From Granulosicoccus sp045106195 (GTDB lineage: Bacteria > Pseudomonadota > Gammaproteobacteria > Granulosicoccales > Granulosicoccaceae), in contig JBGCEH010000010.1 of NCBI GenBank assembly GCA_045106195.1, positions 1-64,000 on the forward strand: a stretch of 64,000 bases of DNA, in the 5' to 3' direction. Below are positions 34,794-44,895 of the stretch, one piece after another (the first letter of the stretch is position 1; every line of letters starts with the position of its first letter). The notes below the pieces were generated by a model. That model ran no database searches, was not told the DNA's origin, and was given only the letters and a program-made list of their open reading frames with translations. The position numbers and the translations under genes were made by a program.

Positions 34794-35660
34794 TCATGAG
34801 TCCCGCTTTGCAAGAAACTGAAAGACACTTGAAAGAACACCGTTGTCTGGCAGTAGTTCTGCGAGGCCGGTCAGCGGAGCGGCATGACCCGAACCCTCAA
34901 TCCACAAAACCGTGGTATCTATTCCCGCTGCTTCCAATGCTGCAGAGTATCGTTCAGTATGCAAAGGAAGAACGCGGTTATCATTCATACCATGTATCAG
35001 CAAACTTGGCGGATGTTGCTCATCAATTTGAGCAATGGGAAGCGCAATATCAGAATTGAGAGCACCGGCAAACACTGGTTGAACTTCCGGATTGTCCAGA
35101 GGAAGATCATAAGGTCCGGACATGGCTATCAATTTACTTATCTTCACTGACGCCCCGTCTAGCCAGGAGGTATCAGCGGCAATAAGTGCTGCCGAATGCG
35201 CACCCGATGAATGCCCCATTAAGGTAATTTGTAAAGGCTTGTCGCCGTCTGAAATCTCTTCTCCCAGCAACGCCGGCAGCGCGTTGATACTGGTGGCTAG
35301 ATCGTCGACAAATGCTGGAAATGTCGCAGCAGGGAACAGCCTGTAATCCGGGACCACTAGCCAGTGACCTTGTTTGGCCAGAGCATGCGCGATAAAAGCA
35401 TAGTCATCCTTTACTCCCTTGCGCCAGGCACCGCCGTAGACAAAAACGACCACGTGTGCATTTTCCGACGAAACGTCGGGACGATAGATATCCATGGTCT
35501 GCCGGGCATCCGACCCATATGCCAGATCACTCGACAGCGTATAACCCGAGTCAGGAGTCACTGCATTGAGCGCACCGAGGGCCGCGTTACCCTGGCAACC
35601 ACTGAGCATCCCGGCCAGCAGGAGGATGAGCGGTAACGTTACTAATGTTTGCCAGTACAT
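34794..35660 (-). CDS. Alpha/beta hydrolase, esterase-like lipoprotein
   Basis: A 288-residue secreted hydrolase. The N-terminus (LILLLAGMLSGCQG) is a lipoprotein signal. The catalytic domain has the oxyanion-hole segment VVFVYGGAWRKG, the nucleophile elbow LMGHSSGAHSA (Ser), and the C-terminal LLIHGMNDNRV (Asp) and EGSGHAAPL (His), consistent with the carboxylesterase/BD-FAE family. Substrate unknown. It is the last gene of a minus-strand group with the thioredoxin-like and msrB genes, 27 bases after the former. Confidence 0.85.
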   Translation of the reverse strand: MYWQTLVTLPLILLLAGMLSGCQGNAALGALNAVTPDSGYTLSSDLAYGSDARQTMDIYRPDVSSENAHVVVFVYGGAWRKGVKDDYAFIAHALAKQGHWLVVPDYRLFPAATFPAFVDDLATSINALPALLGEEISDGDKPLQITLMGHSSGAHSAALIAADTSWLDGASVKISKLIAMSGPYDLPLDNPEVQPVFAGALNSDIALPIAQIDEQHPPSLLIHGMNDNRVLPLHTERYSAALEAAGIDTTVLWIEGSGHAAPLTGLAELLPDNGVLSSVFQFLAKRDS

Positions 35661-35687
35661 AAAAACCTGTGTTGTTCCGCTATTGGG

Positions 35688-36299
35688 TTATAGCAAGTCA
35701 ACGACTTTTTGTAGCAGTCGCTCATCATCCCACTCGCGAGGACCAAGCGCTTCATACACGACGTTTCCTTCGGTATCGACGACAATCGTGGTCGGCAAGG
35801 CTTTAACAGACCAGTTAGGCAACGTATTGGCATCACCGAGAATGTTGGGAAAGTCAATGGATATTTTTTTCAGAAACTCTTCGACAGCCTCGGTACCCTC
35901 ACCAGCGTTAATGGCAAGCATCCCGATGCCCTGAGGCTCAAGAGCTTCAAACGCCGCATTCATCGACGGGATTTCTTCGATGCACGGTGGGCACCAGGTT
36001 GCCCAGAAATTAATCACCCAAGGTTTGCCCTTTAACGAATCAAGCGTCCAGGGAGTGTTGTCCAGTGAGGCCAGATTAAATGTCGGAACCACGCGATCGA
36101 CGCTGGACAATTGTTGCACCGGGCCGGACTCTTCAGTCTCAAGCCCAGAGCCTTCGTCATCCGCAATATCGGCCACACCGGTGCCTGGCACTTCAGCAGC
36201 TTGCAAACCAGGCTCCACGCTGGACTGACCATGATTGAAAAAGTAAGCTCCAGCGATCAGCCCCACTATCCCGGGAATAATAAGGACTCGAAAATTCAT
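35688..36299 (-). CDS. TlpA-like periplasmic thioredoxin
   Basis: A 203-residue protein with an N-terminal membrane anchor (FRVLIIPGIVGLIAGAYFF), an acidic linker, and a TlpA/ResA-type thioredoxin domain starting near residue 70. The redox motif is NFWATWCPPCIEE (Trp-Cys-Pro-Pro-Cys), with the cis-proline in KALPTTIVVD. It should face the periplasm and reduce disulphides. It is 6 bases after msrB on the same strand; both deal with oxidised protein thiols or methionines, so the operon looks like an oxidative-damage repair unit. Confidence 0.88.
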   Translation of the reverse strand: MNFRVLIIPGIVGLIAGAYFFNHGQSSVEPGLQAAEVPGTGVADIADDEGSGLETEESGPVQQLSSVDRVVPTFNLASLDNTPWTLDSLKGKPWVINFWATWCPPCIEEIPSMNAAFEALEPQGIGMLAINAGEGTEAVEEFLKKISIDFPNILGDANTLPNWSVKALPTTIVVDTEGNVVYEALGPREWDDERLLQKVVDLL

Positions 36300-36305
36300 A
36301 ACACC

Positions 36306-36722
36306 CTACTCACTGGTTTCAACTTCAGATCTTTCGGTGAACTTCAGGGATGCAGAGTTGATGCAGTAGCGCAAGCCGGTTGGTTGTGGGCCATCGGGAA
36401 ACACATGCCCAAGATGTGCGCCACAGGCATCGCACAGAACTTCGGTGCGGCGCATACCCAGGGTGCTATCAACTTCTTCTTCGATAACCTCATCATTGGC
36501 GGGCTGATAGAAACTCGGCCATCCACTACCGGAATCGTATTTGTGCTGTGAATCAAAGAGCGCCTCTCCGCAACAGACACAGGTATACATGCCATCCCCC
36601 TTGTGACCATCGTACTCCCCCGTGAAAGGACGCTCCGTTCCTTTCTGGCGTGCCACTTTCAGTTGTGTTGGCGTCAGTGTTCTGGCCCACTCTTCCAGAG
36701 ATTTTTCTACTTTTCGTGCCAT
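36306..36722 (-). CDS. msrB: Peptide methionine-R-sulfoxide reductase
   Basis: A 138-residue MsrB. Zinc-binding CxxC pairs are visible in YTCVCCGEALF and VLCDACGAHLGHVF; the catalytic Cys lies in LRYCINSASLKF, and the family signature DSGSGWPSFYQP is present. There is no signal peptide. It reduces methionine-R-sulfoxide in proteins. First gene of the msrB / TlpA-like / esterase operon, divergent from the Smr gene. Confidence 0.96.
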   Translation of the reverse strand: MARKVEKSLEEWARTLTPTQLKVARQKGTERPFTGEYDGHKGDGMYTCVCCGEALFDSQHKYDSGSGWPSFYQPANDEVIEEEVDSTLGMRRTEVLCDACGAHLGHVFPDGPQPTGLRYCINSASLKFTERSEVETSE

Positions 36723-36812
36723 ATCTCTCCCCTGATAGATTTTTACTAAAAAAACGTCGGATCTGTTTTGATACGTTACGGCATGTTCTGCCGCATTACA
36801 CCCTTCCCCCCG

Positions 36813-36818
36813 TATAAT
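36813..36818 (+). promoter_or_regulatory. TATAAT -10 element for the Smr gene
   Basis: A perfect TATAAT at 36813-36818 ends 5 bases before the GTG start of the Smr gene. Transcription would begin at or next to the start codon, giving a leaderless or near-leaderless message. No good -35 box is seen 16-18 bases upstream. Confidence 0.4.
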
Positions 36819-36823
36819 AGGGT

Positions 36824-37396
36824 GTGAACGCCAGAAAAAAACCAGAAAAACCGCCAGTAAAGCCCGTCAGCGATGACGACATGGCTCTGTTTCGTGAGGC
36901 AGTCGGTCCGGTGCGTTCCGTCGATCACGATCGCGTAGACACGGCCAAACCATCGCCTGCCCCTCTTGTACGACATTCAGAGCATGACGATCGTTCGGTC
37001 ATGCAGTCGCTATTGGAAGATTTAAGCGAATCGGACTTCCTCGAAACAGGCGAGCACCTATCCTACACCCAGCCCGGCGTACAGCTCGGAGTGTTGAAAA
37101 AACTCAAGAGTGGACGGTATTCCATTCAGTCCGAGATCGATCTGCATGGCTTGACAGTGGACGAAGCCAGACAGGAATTATCGGCATTTCTCAAGGCTGC
37201 CAGAGAGCGTCGGCATTTGTGCGTTAGGGTTATTCATGGCAAGGGCCGAAAAGACGCCGAACGTGGTCCTCGACTCAAACCCGCCGTCAATCAATGGCTA
37301 CAGCGCAAAAAATCGGTTCTGGCGTTCTGCTCAGCCCGCATGAATGATGGTGGAACCGGTGCGGTTTACGTGTTACTCAAGCGAATTGCAGACTGA
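36824..37396 (+). CDS. Smr domain protein
   Basis: A 190-residue protein with an N-terminal SmrA/SmrB-like segment (SDDDMALFREAVGPVR) and a C-terminal Smr nuclease domain with the signatures IDLHGLTVDEARQEL and VRVIHGKGR, ending GTGAVYVLLKR. E. coli SmrB cleaves mRNA at collided ribosomes; the exact role of this paralogue is not fixed. The start is GTG 36824, which has no Shine-Dalgarno sequence but sits just after a TATAAT; an internal ATG at 36881 is a weaker alternative. Confidence 0.88.
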   Translation: MNARKKPEKPPVKPVSDDDMALFREAVGPVRSVDHDRVDTAKPSPAPLVRHSEHDDRSVMQSLLEDLSESDFLETGEHLSYTQPGVQLGVLKKLKSGRYSIQSEIDLHGLTVDEARQELSAFLKAARERRHLCVRVIHGKGRKDAERGPRLKPAVNQWLQRKKSVLAFCSARMNDGGTGAVYVLLKRIAD

Positions 37397-37421
37397 ATGG
37401 TAGTACACCAATCGGAAATCG

Positions 37422-38180
37422 TCAGAAACCGATCAACCGCTTCACCCACGACACAGCCTTGTTCAACCAGCGTTTTATAACGCCACCTTTTTCCCTTACA
37501 GTACTGTCGACAACCACCTCATCGGCAATGACATCATCTGAATCAGCCTCGCAAGACTGACTCAAACTGCCCTCGGTGTCCGACACAACCAAGTCATGAC
37601 CAGCGCCGTCTATAACCTGCTCTTTAGCCGGAGCAGATAGTGTTACTGAAGGCTGTTCCTGCTGCTCAGGAAACAATTCAGTGGTGTCATTATTCAAATT
37701 TCCGTCGTTCGTTTCAGTACTTGTTTCAGTACTTGTTTCAGTACTTGTTTCAGTACTTGTTTCAGTACTTGTTTCAGTACTTGTTTCAGTACTTGTTTCA
37801 GTACTTGTTTCAGTACTTGTTTCAGTACTTGTTTCAGTACTGGCTTCAGTACTGGCTTCTGTACTGGCTTCTGTACTGGCTTCTGTACTGGCTTCTGTAC
37901 TGGCTTCTGTGTCAGTAGCAATAACTAAAGTATCTGTGTCAACTTCAGACTCAGCGTCAGCTTCCCTGTCAATTTCCGGTGCGTTACCTGCTTCGGCTTC
38001 AGTGACAGCATCATCCTCCATTTCAACATCAACTTCAGAAATAGTGTCATCTGTAGTAACCGCGTCTGAAGGATCTTGATCCGAGGAAGCGACCTCAATA
38101 GGAGGCTGATCAGTTTGTACTCTTGCATTGTTGTTGGGCTCGGCAGAGATCTTCTGCATCATCTGCAGTAATTGCTGCAT
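37422..38180 (-). CDS. Acidic low-complexity protein with TEAS/TETS repeats
   Basis: A 252-residue, highly acidic protein. An N-terminal helix (MQQLLQMMQKISAE) is followed by an acidic region, a tract of four-residue repeats (TEAS x6, then TETS x10) near residues 90-158, a second acidic region, and a basic amphipathic C-terminus (GGVIKRWLNKAVSWVKRL). No enzymatic motif is present. It follows scpB and lies in the same reading frame: only one TGA and about 32 further codons separate scpB's last codon from this ATG, so readthrough would fuse the two. The slot is usually held by rluB. It could be a separate small protein or the detached end of an extended ScpB. Confidence 0.55.
   Translation of the reverse strand: MQQLLQMMQKISAEPNNNARVQTDQPPIEVASSDQDPSDAVTTDDTISEVDVEMEDDAVTEAEAGNAPEIDREADAESEVDTDTLVIATDTEASTEASTEASTEASTEASTEASTETSTETSTETSTETSTETSTETSTETSTETSTETSTETSTETNDGNLNNDTTELFPEQQEQPSVTLSAPAKEQVIDGAGHDLVVSDTEGSLSQSCEADSDDVIADEVVVDSTVREKGGVIKRWLNKAVSWVKRLIGF
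37711..37908. repeat. 12-bp minisatellite (16.5 units)
   Basis: Tandem array of a 12-base unit: ten copies of gtacttgtttca, one gtactggcttca and five gtactggcttct, plus a half unit at 37711. It encodes TETS/TEAS on the minus strand and stays open in other frames. Near-identical units point to recent expansion by slippage or recombination. Confidence 0.95.
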
Positions 38181-38276
38181 GACTTCACTCTTGGCAAACG
38201 GACGTTCCGTTTTTTCCTTTTCAGTCTGAGTGTGGTTGTCAGCGTTCCGTCGCTTTGCATCGCCCCGTCTAGTTAT

Positions 38277-39875
<1,599 letters not shown>

Positions 39876-39884
39876 CTTCTTTAT

Positions 39885-40829
39885 TCAGTCGCTGTCGTGT
39901 GTTCGAAAAGCAGGCGGTTCGGCATCAGCTGGCGGATCTGCATCAGCTGGAGTTACCGACTTGCTTCGGGGCTTCAGGTAGATCGGTGCAAATGGCTCAG
40001 ACTGAACGATATCGATGGCCGCCTCTTTGCACAGCTCAAGCACGGCGAGAAACGTCACCACAACACCTAATCGGCCCTCTTCCGGATTGAATAGCGTGGA
40101 AAATTCGCAGAATTCTCCAATCTTGAGCACAGACAGAACATGAGACATTCGCGCCCTGACAGACAGGGTTTCGCGCGAGATGCTGTGGTGTCCCATCCGT
40201 TCTGCGCGTTCTGCCACATCGCGCAACGCCAGCATCAACTCTTTCATTGACACCTCCGGCTGCGGCACTTCTCTTTCAATCGTTGGCGGTACCACTTTTA
40301 ACTGCTGGTGGTCACGCTCCATGCGCGGCATCTCATCGAGACTTACCGCGCCTGTCTTGATTCTCTCGTACTCCTGCAATCGCCGAATCAGCTCGGCACG
40401 CGGATCGTTCTCATCATCACCATCCTCATCAATTCGCGGCAGCAACATGCGAGACTTAATTTCAGCGAGCATCGCCGCCATGACCAGATACTCGGCAGCC
40501 AGCTCGAATTTCATGGTTTCCATCATCCCGATGTACTTCATGTACTGGGCTGTGATATCGGCAATGGGGATATTTAGGATATCCAGATTCTGGCGTTTGA
40601 TCAGATACAGAAGCAGATCCAGTGGTCCTTCGAACGCCTCCAGAATGACTTCCAGTGCATCTGGCGGTATGTACAGATCCAGTGGCAATTGCGTTAACGG
40701 CTCGCCCCGAATCAGCGCGATATGCCCTGTGGGTGCCAGCACCTCCGCCAGATTGCCGTCCACGGCCAGATTATGTTCTTCGGTACTGCTTGAGGGGTCC
40801 GCTTGCGGCTGCGGTGGATCTACTGACAT
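39885..40829 (-). CDS. scpA: Segregation and condensation protein ScpA
   Basis: A 314-residue ScpA (kleisin). After ~60 variable residues the family core begins EAFEGPLDLLLYLIKRQNLD, then IPIADITAQYMKYI and AAEYLVMAAMLAEIKSRMLLP; the C-terminal winged helix includes VVVTFLAVLELCKEAAID. It bridges SMC heads and binds ScpB. It is the middle gene of yciO-scpA-scpB, a common gammaproteobacterial order, 9 bases ahead of scpB. Confidence 0.95.
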   Translation of the reverse strand: MSVDPPQPQADPSSSTEEHNLAVDGNLAEVLAPTGHIALIRGEPLTQLPLDLYIPPDALEVILEAFEGPLDLLLYLIKRQNLDILNIPIADITAQYMKYIGMMETMKFELAAEYLVMAAMLAEIKSRMLLPRIDEDGDDENDPRAELIRRLQEYERIKTGAVSLDEMPRMERDHQQLKVVPPTIEREVPQPEVSMKELMLALRDVAERAERMGHHSISRETLSVRARMSHVLSVLKIGEFCEFSTLFNPEEGRLGVVVTFLAVLELCKEAAIDIVQSEPFAPIYLKPRSKSVTPADADPPADAEPPAFRTHDSD

Positions 40830-40877
40830 CTGGACGCTCCCGGTTTGAACAATTATACCGCGCGCAAGGCCACTCGC

Positions 40878-41501
40878 CTAATCCAAAAAGGCAAGATCTC
40901 CACGCCCTCGACGAGTTACTTCCATTTCGCCGGAATCGGTCGCTGACAGCACCGACGTAGGCTCGAAACCGCAATTACCGCCATCGATGATCAGTTCCAC
41001 ATGCTTCTCGAGCAGATCACGGATGTCTTCCGGATCGGTTTCCGGTAGATCCTTGTCAGGCATGATGAGCGTACTGCTCATCAATGGCTCACCCAGCTCC
41101 TCCAGCAGGGCCTGGCAGATCGTATTGTCCGGAATCCGAATGCCGATGGTTTTGCGCTTGGGATTCTGCAACCGGCGAGGCACTTCATTAGTTGCCTTGA
41201 GTAAAAAGGTATAGGGGCCCGGAGTCAGTGATTTCAGCGTCCGAAACGTCGTATTATCGACGCGCGCGTACGTGGCAATATCGGACAAATCTCGACAGAC
41301 AAGCGTAAAATTGTGCTTTGTGTCTATTTTTCGGATACGGGCAATCCGCTCCATCGCCTGTTTGTTACCAACATGGCATCCAAGGGCATAGCAAGAGTCC
41401 GTGGGATAGACGACGACACCGCCCTCGCGAATGATGGCGACTGTCTGAGAGATCAGGCGTTTTTGAGGGTTATCTGGATGAATCTCGAAGTACTGGCTCA
41501 T
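40878..41501 (-). CDS. yciO: YciO-type L-threonylcarbamoyladenylate synthase family protein
   Basis: A YrdC/Sua5-domain protein of about 207 residues when started at ATG 41501 (MSQYFEIHPDNPQKRLI), preceded by GGTGG; a longer frame reaches 41567. Signatures are GGVVVYPTDSCYALGCH, IRKIDTKHNFTLVCRDLSDI and PGPYTFLLKATNEVPRRL, with IGIRIPDN. TsaC makes the threonylcarbamoyl-AMP for t6A; YciO is a related protein of less certain role. The conserved place before scpA supports YciO. Confidence 0.9.
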   Translation of the reverse strand: MSQYFEIHPDNPQKRLISQTVAIIREGGVVVYPTDSCYALGCHVGNKQAMERIARIRKIDTKHNFTLVCRDLSDIATYARVDNTTFRTLKSLTPGPYTFLLKATNEVPRRLQNPKRKTIGIRIPDNTICQALLEELGEPLMSSTLIMPDKDLPETDPEDIRDLLEKHVELIIDGGNCGFEPTSVLSATDSGEMEVTRRGRGDLAFLD

Positions 41502-41636
41502 AACGGCCACCGTAATACTATGTAACCCGTGATTGTACGCCGATAAGGTGCGCAGCTTGCTTGTCAAAGACGCTCTTGCGTCTCAAAACACTTAATCTGT
41601 CATTACCCATAATCTGTCATTAAACGAACACCCCCT

Positions 41637-42452
41637 ATGCAGAACCCTACAACGCTCATTGCCAAAGCCCTTTTATTAACGACATCTGCTGCTCTTTCTT
41701 TCCATGCGATTGCGCAGAGTGCTGGCGAAAAACTGCCCGACGGTATTTTGGCATCAATTAACGGTCGCCCCATTCCGCAGATTTCGGTAGACAACATTGC
41801 TCAGCAGATGACAGAAGCCGGCGAAGAAGCCAATCCCGAGCGTATTCTGGATGAATTGATCAATCTGGAACTTCTCACTCAAGCCGCTGAAGAACTCGAT
41901 CTGGACAAGCTGCCAGAGATTTCCGCCACATTGCAATTGCAATACACCCAGACTATGGCTAACGCCTACCTGGCGAGCAAAAGCGCAGAATTGACGTTCA
42001 CTGAAGAACAGCTGCGCGCCGAGTACGATACCCAGTCCGCCAATGTTGACCGCAGCGAATTCAAGGCCAGCCACATCTTGCTGGAAAATGCCGATGATGC
42101 ACTCAAGGTAATTGCCGAGCTTGATGCTGGCAAGTCATTTGACGAAGCTGCGCGTGAGTATTCGATTGACCCGGCAGGTGAAGAAAACGGCGGCGATCTG
42201 GGCTGGTTTGTAGGCTCGACAATGGTGCCTGAATTTGCCGAAGCTATCGCCATCATGGAAGTGGGGGATGTGAGCCGCGAAGCTGTGAAATCAGAGTTCG
42301 GTTATCACATCATCAATCTTGTCGACAAGCGGGAGGCTTCGCTACCCGATTTCAACTCAGTCAAGACGGGTTTGAACAATCTTGCCATGCGCCGCGCTCT
42401 GGCCGAGCATGTTGACGAACTAAGAGCGGCGGCAAATATCAAGATGCAGTAG
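41637..42452 (+). CDS. Parvulin-type peptidyl-prolyl cis-trans isomerase
   Basis: A 271-residue exported PPIase. The signal peptide covers residues 1-~26 (LLLTTSAALSFHAIAQS). A SurA/PpiC-like helical N-domain follows, and the rotamase domain is around residues 140-235: FKASHILLENADDALKV, GKSFDEAAREYSIDPA, GGDLGWFVGSTMVPEFAEAI and SEFGYHIINLVDKR. It should help outer-membrane or periplasmic proteins fold. Monocistronic by position, converging with the binding-protein gene. Confidence 0.92.
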   Translation: MQNPTTLIAKALLLTTSAALSFHAIAQSAGEKLPDGILASINGRPIPQISVDNIAQQMTEAGEEANPERILDELINLELLTQAAEELDLDKLPEISATLQLQYTQTMANAYLASKSAELTFTEEQLRAEYDTQSANVDRSEFKASHILLENADDALKVIAELDAGKSFDEAAREYSIDPAGEENGGDLGWFVGSTMVPEFAEAIAIMEVGDVSREAVKSEFGYHIINLVDKREASLPDFNSVKTGLNNLAMRRALAEHVDELRAAANIKMQ

Positions 42453-42463
42453 GTCTGCTGCAA

Positions 42464-42497
42464 CTCTCCCCCGCACAACCATGACCGCGGGGAAGAG
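42464..42497. terminator. Stem-loop between converging genes
   Basis: CTCTCCCCCGC (42464-42474) pairs with GCGGGGAAGAG (42487-42497) with one mismatch around a 12-base loop. It lies between the PPIase stop and the binding-protein stop and could stop transcription from both sides, although a T-run is lacking. Confidence 0.55.
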
Positions 42498-42519
42498 TCT
42501 CCATGAGAATAATCAGAAC

Positions 42520-43671
42520 CTAACGTTCCAACGCACCGACACCAGAGAAGCGAAAGGCTTCCTGTTCAAGCGCATCTATTTCTTCAGGCGCCATCTCGTC
42601 GTGTGCGACTAGAATTCGACCCAGGAAGACCAACGGCAATTCGTCTTCACGTCCTTCCAGATGAAATTTGATCGCTTCGGCTGCAGCTGCACCCACATCA
42701 TCACCCATGCGCATGGGTGTAGCATTTAATTCCTTGCGACGAATGGCATCCAGCTCAAGTCCGGTTCCACCCCAACCCGTTGAAAAGATGTCTTTCTCAC
42801 GCTCAGCACCAATCAGTGCCTCCATCGAGCCCATGGACATTGCTGTATTGGCATTGTGTATCACCGTCACTTCAGGATAAGCCTGCAGTATCAGATTAGT
42901 GCCATCGAACCCACCTTCGCGAGTGTAGTTTCCATAGTGCTCGTAGGCCAGGTTCCAGTTGGCTTTCTCTTCAATGCACTTCTGAAAATCACCCGATCGC
43001 TGGTTATCGGTAATACCGGGGATACCTCTGACCATGGCATAGGTTACGTCATTGCCCAGTCGCTCTGCCATGTAATCACAGATGTTCAGTGCACCCAGTG
43101 TGGATGAAAAATCAAACCACCCGGCAGGCTGAACGTCAAACTGCTTCAGCGGTGTGAAGAATGCCCAGACAAATGTCTTGAAATCTTTACTTTTCGCAAG
43201 ACGATCAATATTGTCAGCCTGCGTAGCAAGCTCTGATGGTCCAAAGATGATGAAGTCGTAGAGATCGCCGTCTTGCAATACTTGCTCTGTATAGGTGCTT
43301 TGTAGTGAGTGCTCAATCTGTCTTGAGGCAAACTCCGTGGTCTCATACTTGATGCCTAGCTGATCCATGCGTTTAGTAAACGCAAGATAGGCGCGGGCCC
43401 AGAAATCCGACACGTCCGCAGACGGATAGATGAGTCCTATCTGCAGAGGCTTGTCCTGTTCAACAGTCAATGGTACAGCTTCTGCGCCCACCACTTCCTG
43501 CAACATTTCAACTGTTCCGGGCACGTTCACCTCATCGGGTAGCCAATAGTCGCGTTCAGCGGCATCAGGCAGCTCCATCAGCGGCAGCGTATCAGCTGCA
43601 AGCGCACTTCCCGCAGCCAGTGATATTGCAAGCGCTACCGCACCGGTAACGAGATTAGTCCTTACTTTCAC
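42520..43671 (-). CDS. LuxP-like periplasmic sugar-binding protein of an ABC importer
   Basis: A 383-residue periplasmic binding protein (Peripla_BP_4 type). GTG 43671 has GGAGG 7 bases upstream and leads into a clean signal peptide (VTGAVALAISLAAGSALAA); the in-frame ATG at 43689 is less likely. The mature sequence resembles vibrio LuxP, the AI-2 receptor, as I remember it: IGLIYPSADVSDFWARAYLA, GGFDGTNLILQAYPEV, FSTGWGGTGLELDAI and TPMRMGDDVGAAAAEAIKF. Residues matching LuxP ligand contacts are Ser88, Trp91, Arg225, Thr276, Trp300 and Arg321; the positions of LuxP Gln77 and Asn159 differ. It is the last gene of an ATPase-permease-binding-protein operon, so it serves import. The ligand may be AI-2-like or another cyclic sugar. 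Confidence 0.85.
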   Translation of the reverse strand: MKVRTNLVTGAVALAISLAAGSALAADTLPLMELPDAAERDYWLPDEVNVPGTVEMLQEVVGAEAVPLTVEQDKPLQIGLIYPSADVSDFWARAYLAFTKRMDQLGIKYETTEFASRQIEHSLQSTYTEQVLQDGDLYDFIIFGPSELATQADNIDRLAKSKDFKTFVWAFFTPLKQFDVQPAGWFDFSSTLGALNICDYMAERLGNDVTYAMVRGIPGITDNQRSGDFQKCIEEKANWNLAYEHYGNYTREGGFDGTNLILQAYPEVTVIHNANTAMSMGSMEALIGAEREKDIFSTGWGGTGLELDAIRRKELNATPMRMGDDVGAAAAEAIKFHLEGREDELPLVFLGRILVAHDEMAPEEIDALEQEAFRFSGVGALER

Positions 43672-43737
43672 GATTTTTCCTCCACCCATCTTGGGTATGT
43701 AAACATTGGTTTTTGTAAAACGATGCGTCAGAATTCT

Positions 43738-44895
43738 CTAACGAACCGCCGATGTGTCACCAGCCAGTAGCCAGCCCAGCACAAACAACGTGGTGATAAT
43801 GAACGCCATGATGAGAATGAAACGACCAAGGCGCTTGTTTTCAGGTGACGACAACGCGGCTTTCAAACCACCCTGCCCGTCACGGTCCTTCATTTGCAAC
43901 CAGGTGTAGAACGCCACCGACGATATGATGACAACGCCCGAGGCAACCGACTGCCAGAAGAATTCGATACGCAGCGTCACCAGCGCGTTAATCATCATTG
44001 CAAGTAAAAGAACACCGGCAAGAGAGCCAACAATTGACCCACGTCCACCGAACAGGGACGTACCACCGACGACCACAGCGGCAATGACATGAAGGTTGAA
44101 GAACGGCGCTGACGTGGCCTGAATGGCGTTGAGCTTACCAGCGAGCATAACACCCGCCAAACCAGCCATCGCACCCATCAATACATACACGTATACCTTG
44201 TAGCGATTGACTGGAACACCCGTCAGTTCCGCAGCTTCCGGATTTGACCCTATCGCAATGGCATAACGACCCAGTCTTGTGCGAGTGTAGATAATGTACC
44301 CCGCGATCAATGTCGTCAGGCCGATAACCACCGGTATGGGAAGAAATCCGGGAATGGCACCCCGACCGATAGCCACGATCTCTTCAGGAAATCTTGAAAG
44401 CACAATACCTTTGGCAAGCACCAAAGCGAAACCACGATAGACAAGGTCCATGGCCAGAGTTCCGATGAGATCTGGCACACGCAGTTTGGTGATGATCAAA
44501 CCGTTGATCAGCCCACACAGTGCGCCCAGCGATATGGCCAATGACACCGCCGTCCACCACGGAAAACCGTAGGACTTGACCATGTATCCCATGACAATGG
44601 CGGTAAGCGCCGCTACCGAGCCGATGGATAAATCGATACCGCGGGTTGTGATAACCAGTGTCATGGCCATCGCCATCGGCATATACAGCGCCGCATCCTT
44701 GAGGATGATATCGAAGTTGGATACGCGGAAATAACGCGCAGGCTCAAGTATTGCCATAAGCAGTAACAAAGCGGCAATCATGGCCATCGGGCCTAACAAG
44801 GCCAGGTAGCGATCCAGTTTTTCCCGACGGCTGACGCCATCTGAACTATCAGTACTGTTTGCCGAATTCATGTCTGTTTTCTCGTTCATGATCAA
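43738..44895 (-). CDS. ABC sugar transporter permease (RbsC/BPD_transp_2 family)
   Basis: A 385-residue inner-membrane permease with about ten hydrophobic segments. Family signatures are ITTRGIDLSIGSVAALTAIV, GALCGLINGLIITKLRVPDL, AIGSNPEAAELTGVPV, and AAVVVGGTSLFGGRGSIVGS, the usual EAA-like region. The ~25-residue cytoplasmic N-terminus is polar and the C-terminus adds one more membrane helix (FILIMAFIITTLFVLGWLL). It overlaps the ATPase gene upstream (ATGA) and precedes the binding-protein gene. Confidence 0.93.
   Translation of the reverse strand: MIMNEKTDMNSANSTDSSDGVSRREKLDRYLALLGPMAMIAALLLLMAILEPARYFRVSNFDIILKDAALYMPMAMAMTLVITTRGIDLSIGSVAALTAIVMGYMVKSYGFPWWTAVSLAISLGALCGLINGLIITKLRVPDLIGTLAMDLVYRGFALVLAKGIVLSRFPEEIVAIGRGAIPGFLPIPVVIGLTTLIAGYIIYTRTRLGRYAIAIGSNPEAAELTGVPVNRYKVYVYVLMGAMAGLAGVMLAGKLNAIQATSAPFFNLHVIAAVVVGGTSLFGGRGSIVGSLAGVLLLAMMINALVTLRIEFFWQSVASGVVIISSVAFYTWLQMKDRDGQGGLKAALSSPENKRLGRFILIMAFIITTLFVLGWLLAGDTSAVR

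Noticed and set aside
37640..38079. Plus-strand frames of repeated LFQY and VLVS units
   Set aside because: They arise because the 12-bp repeat is open in several frames; no start signals.
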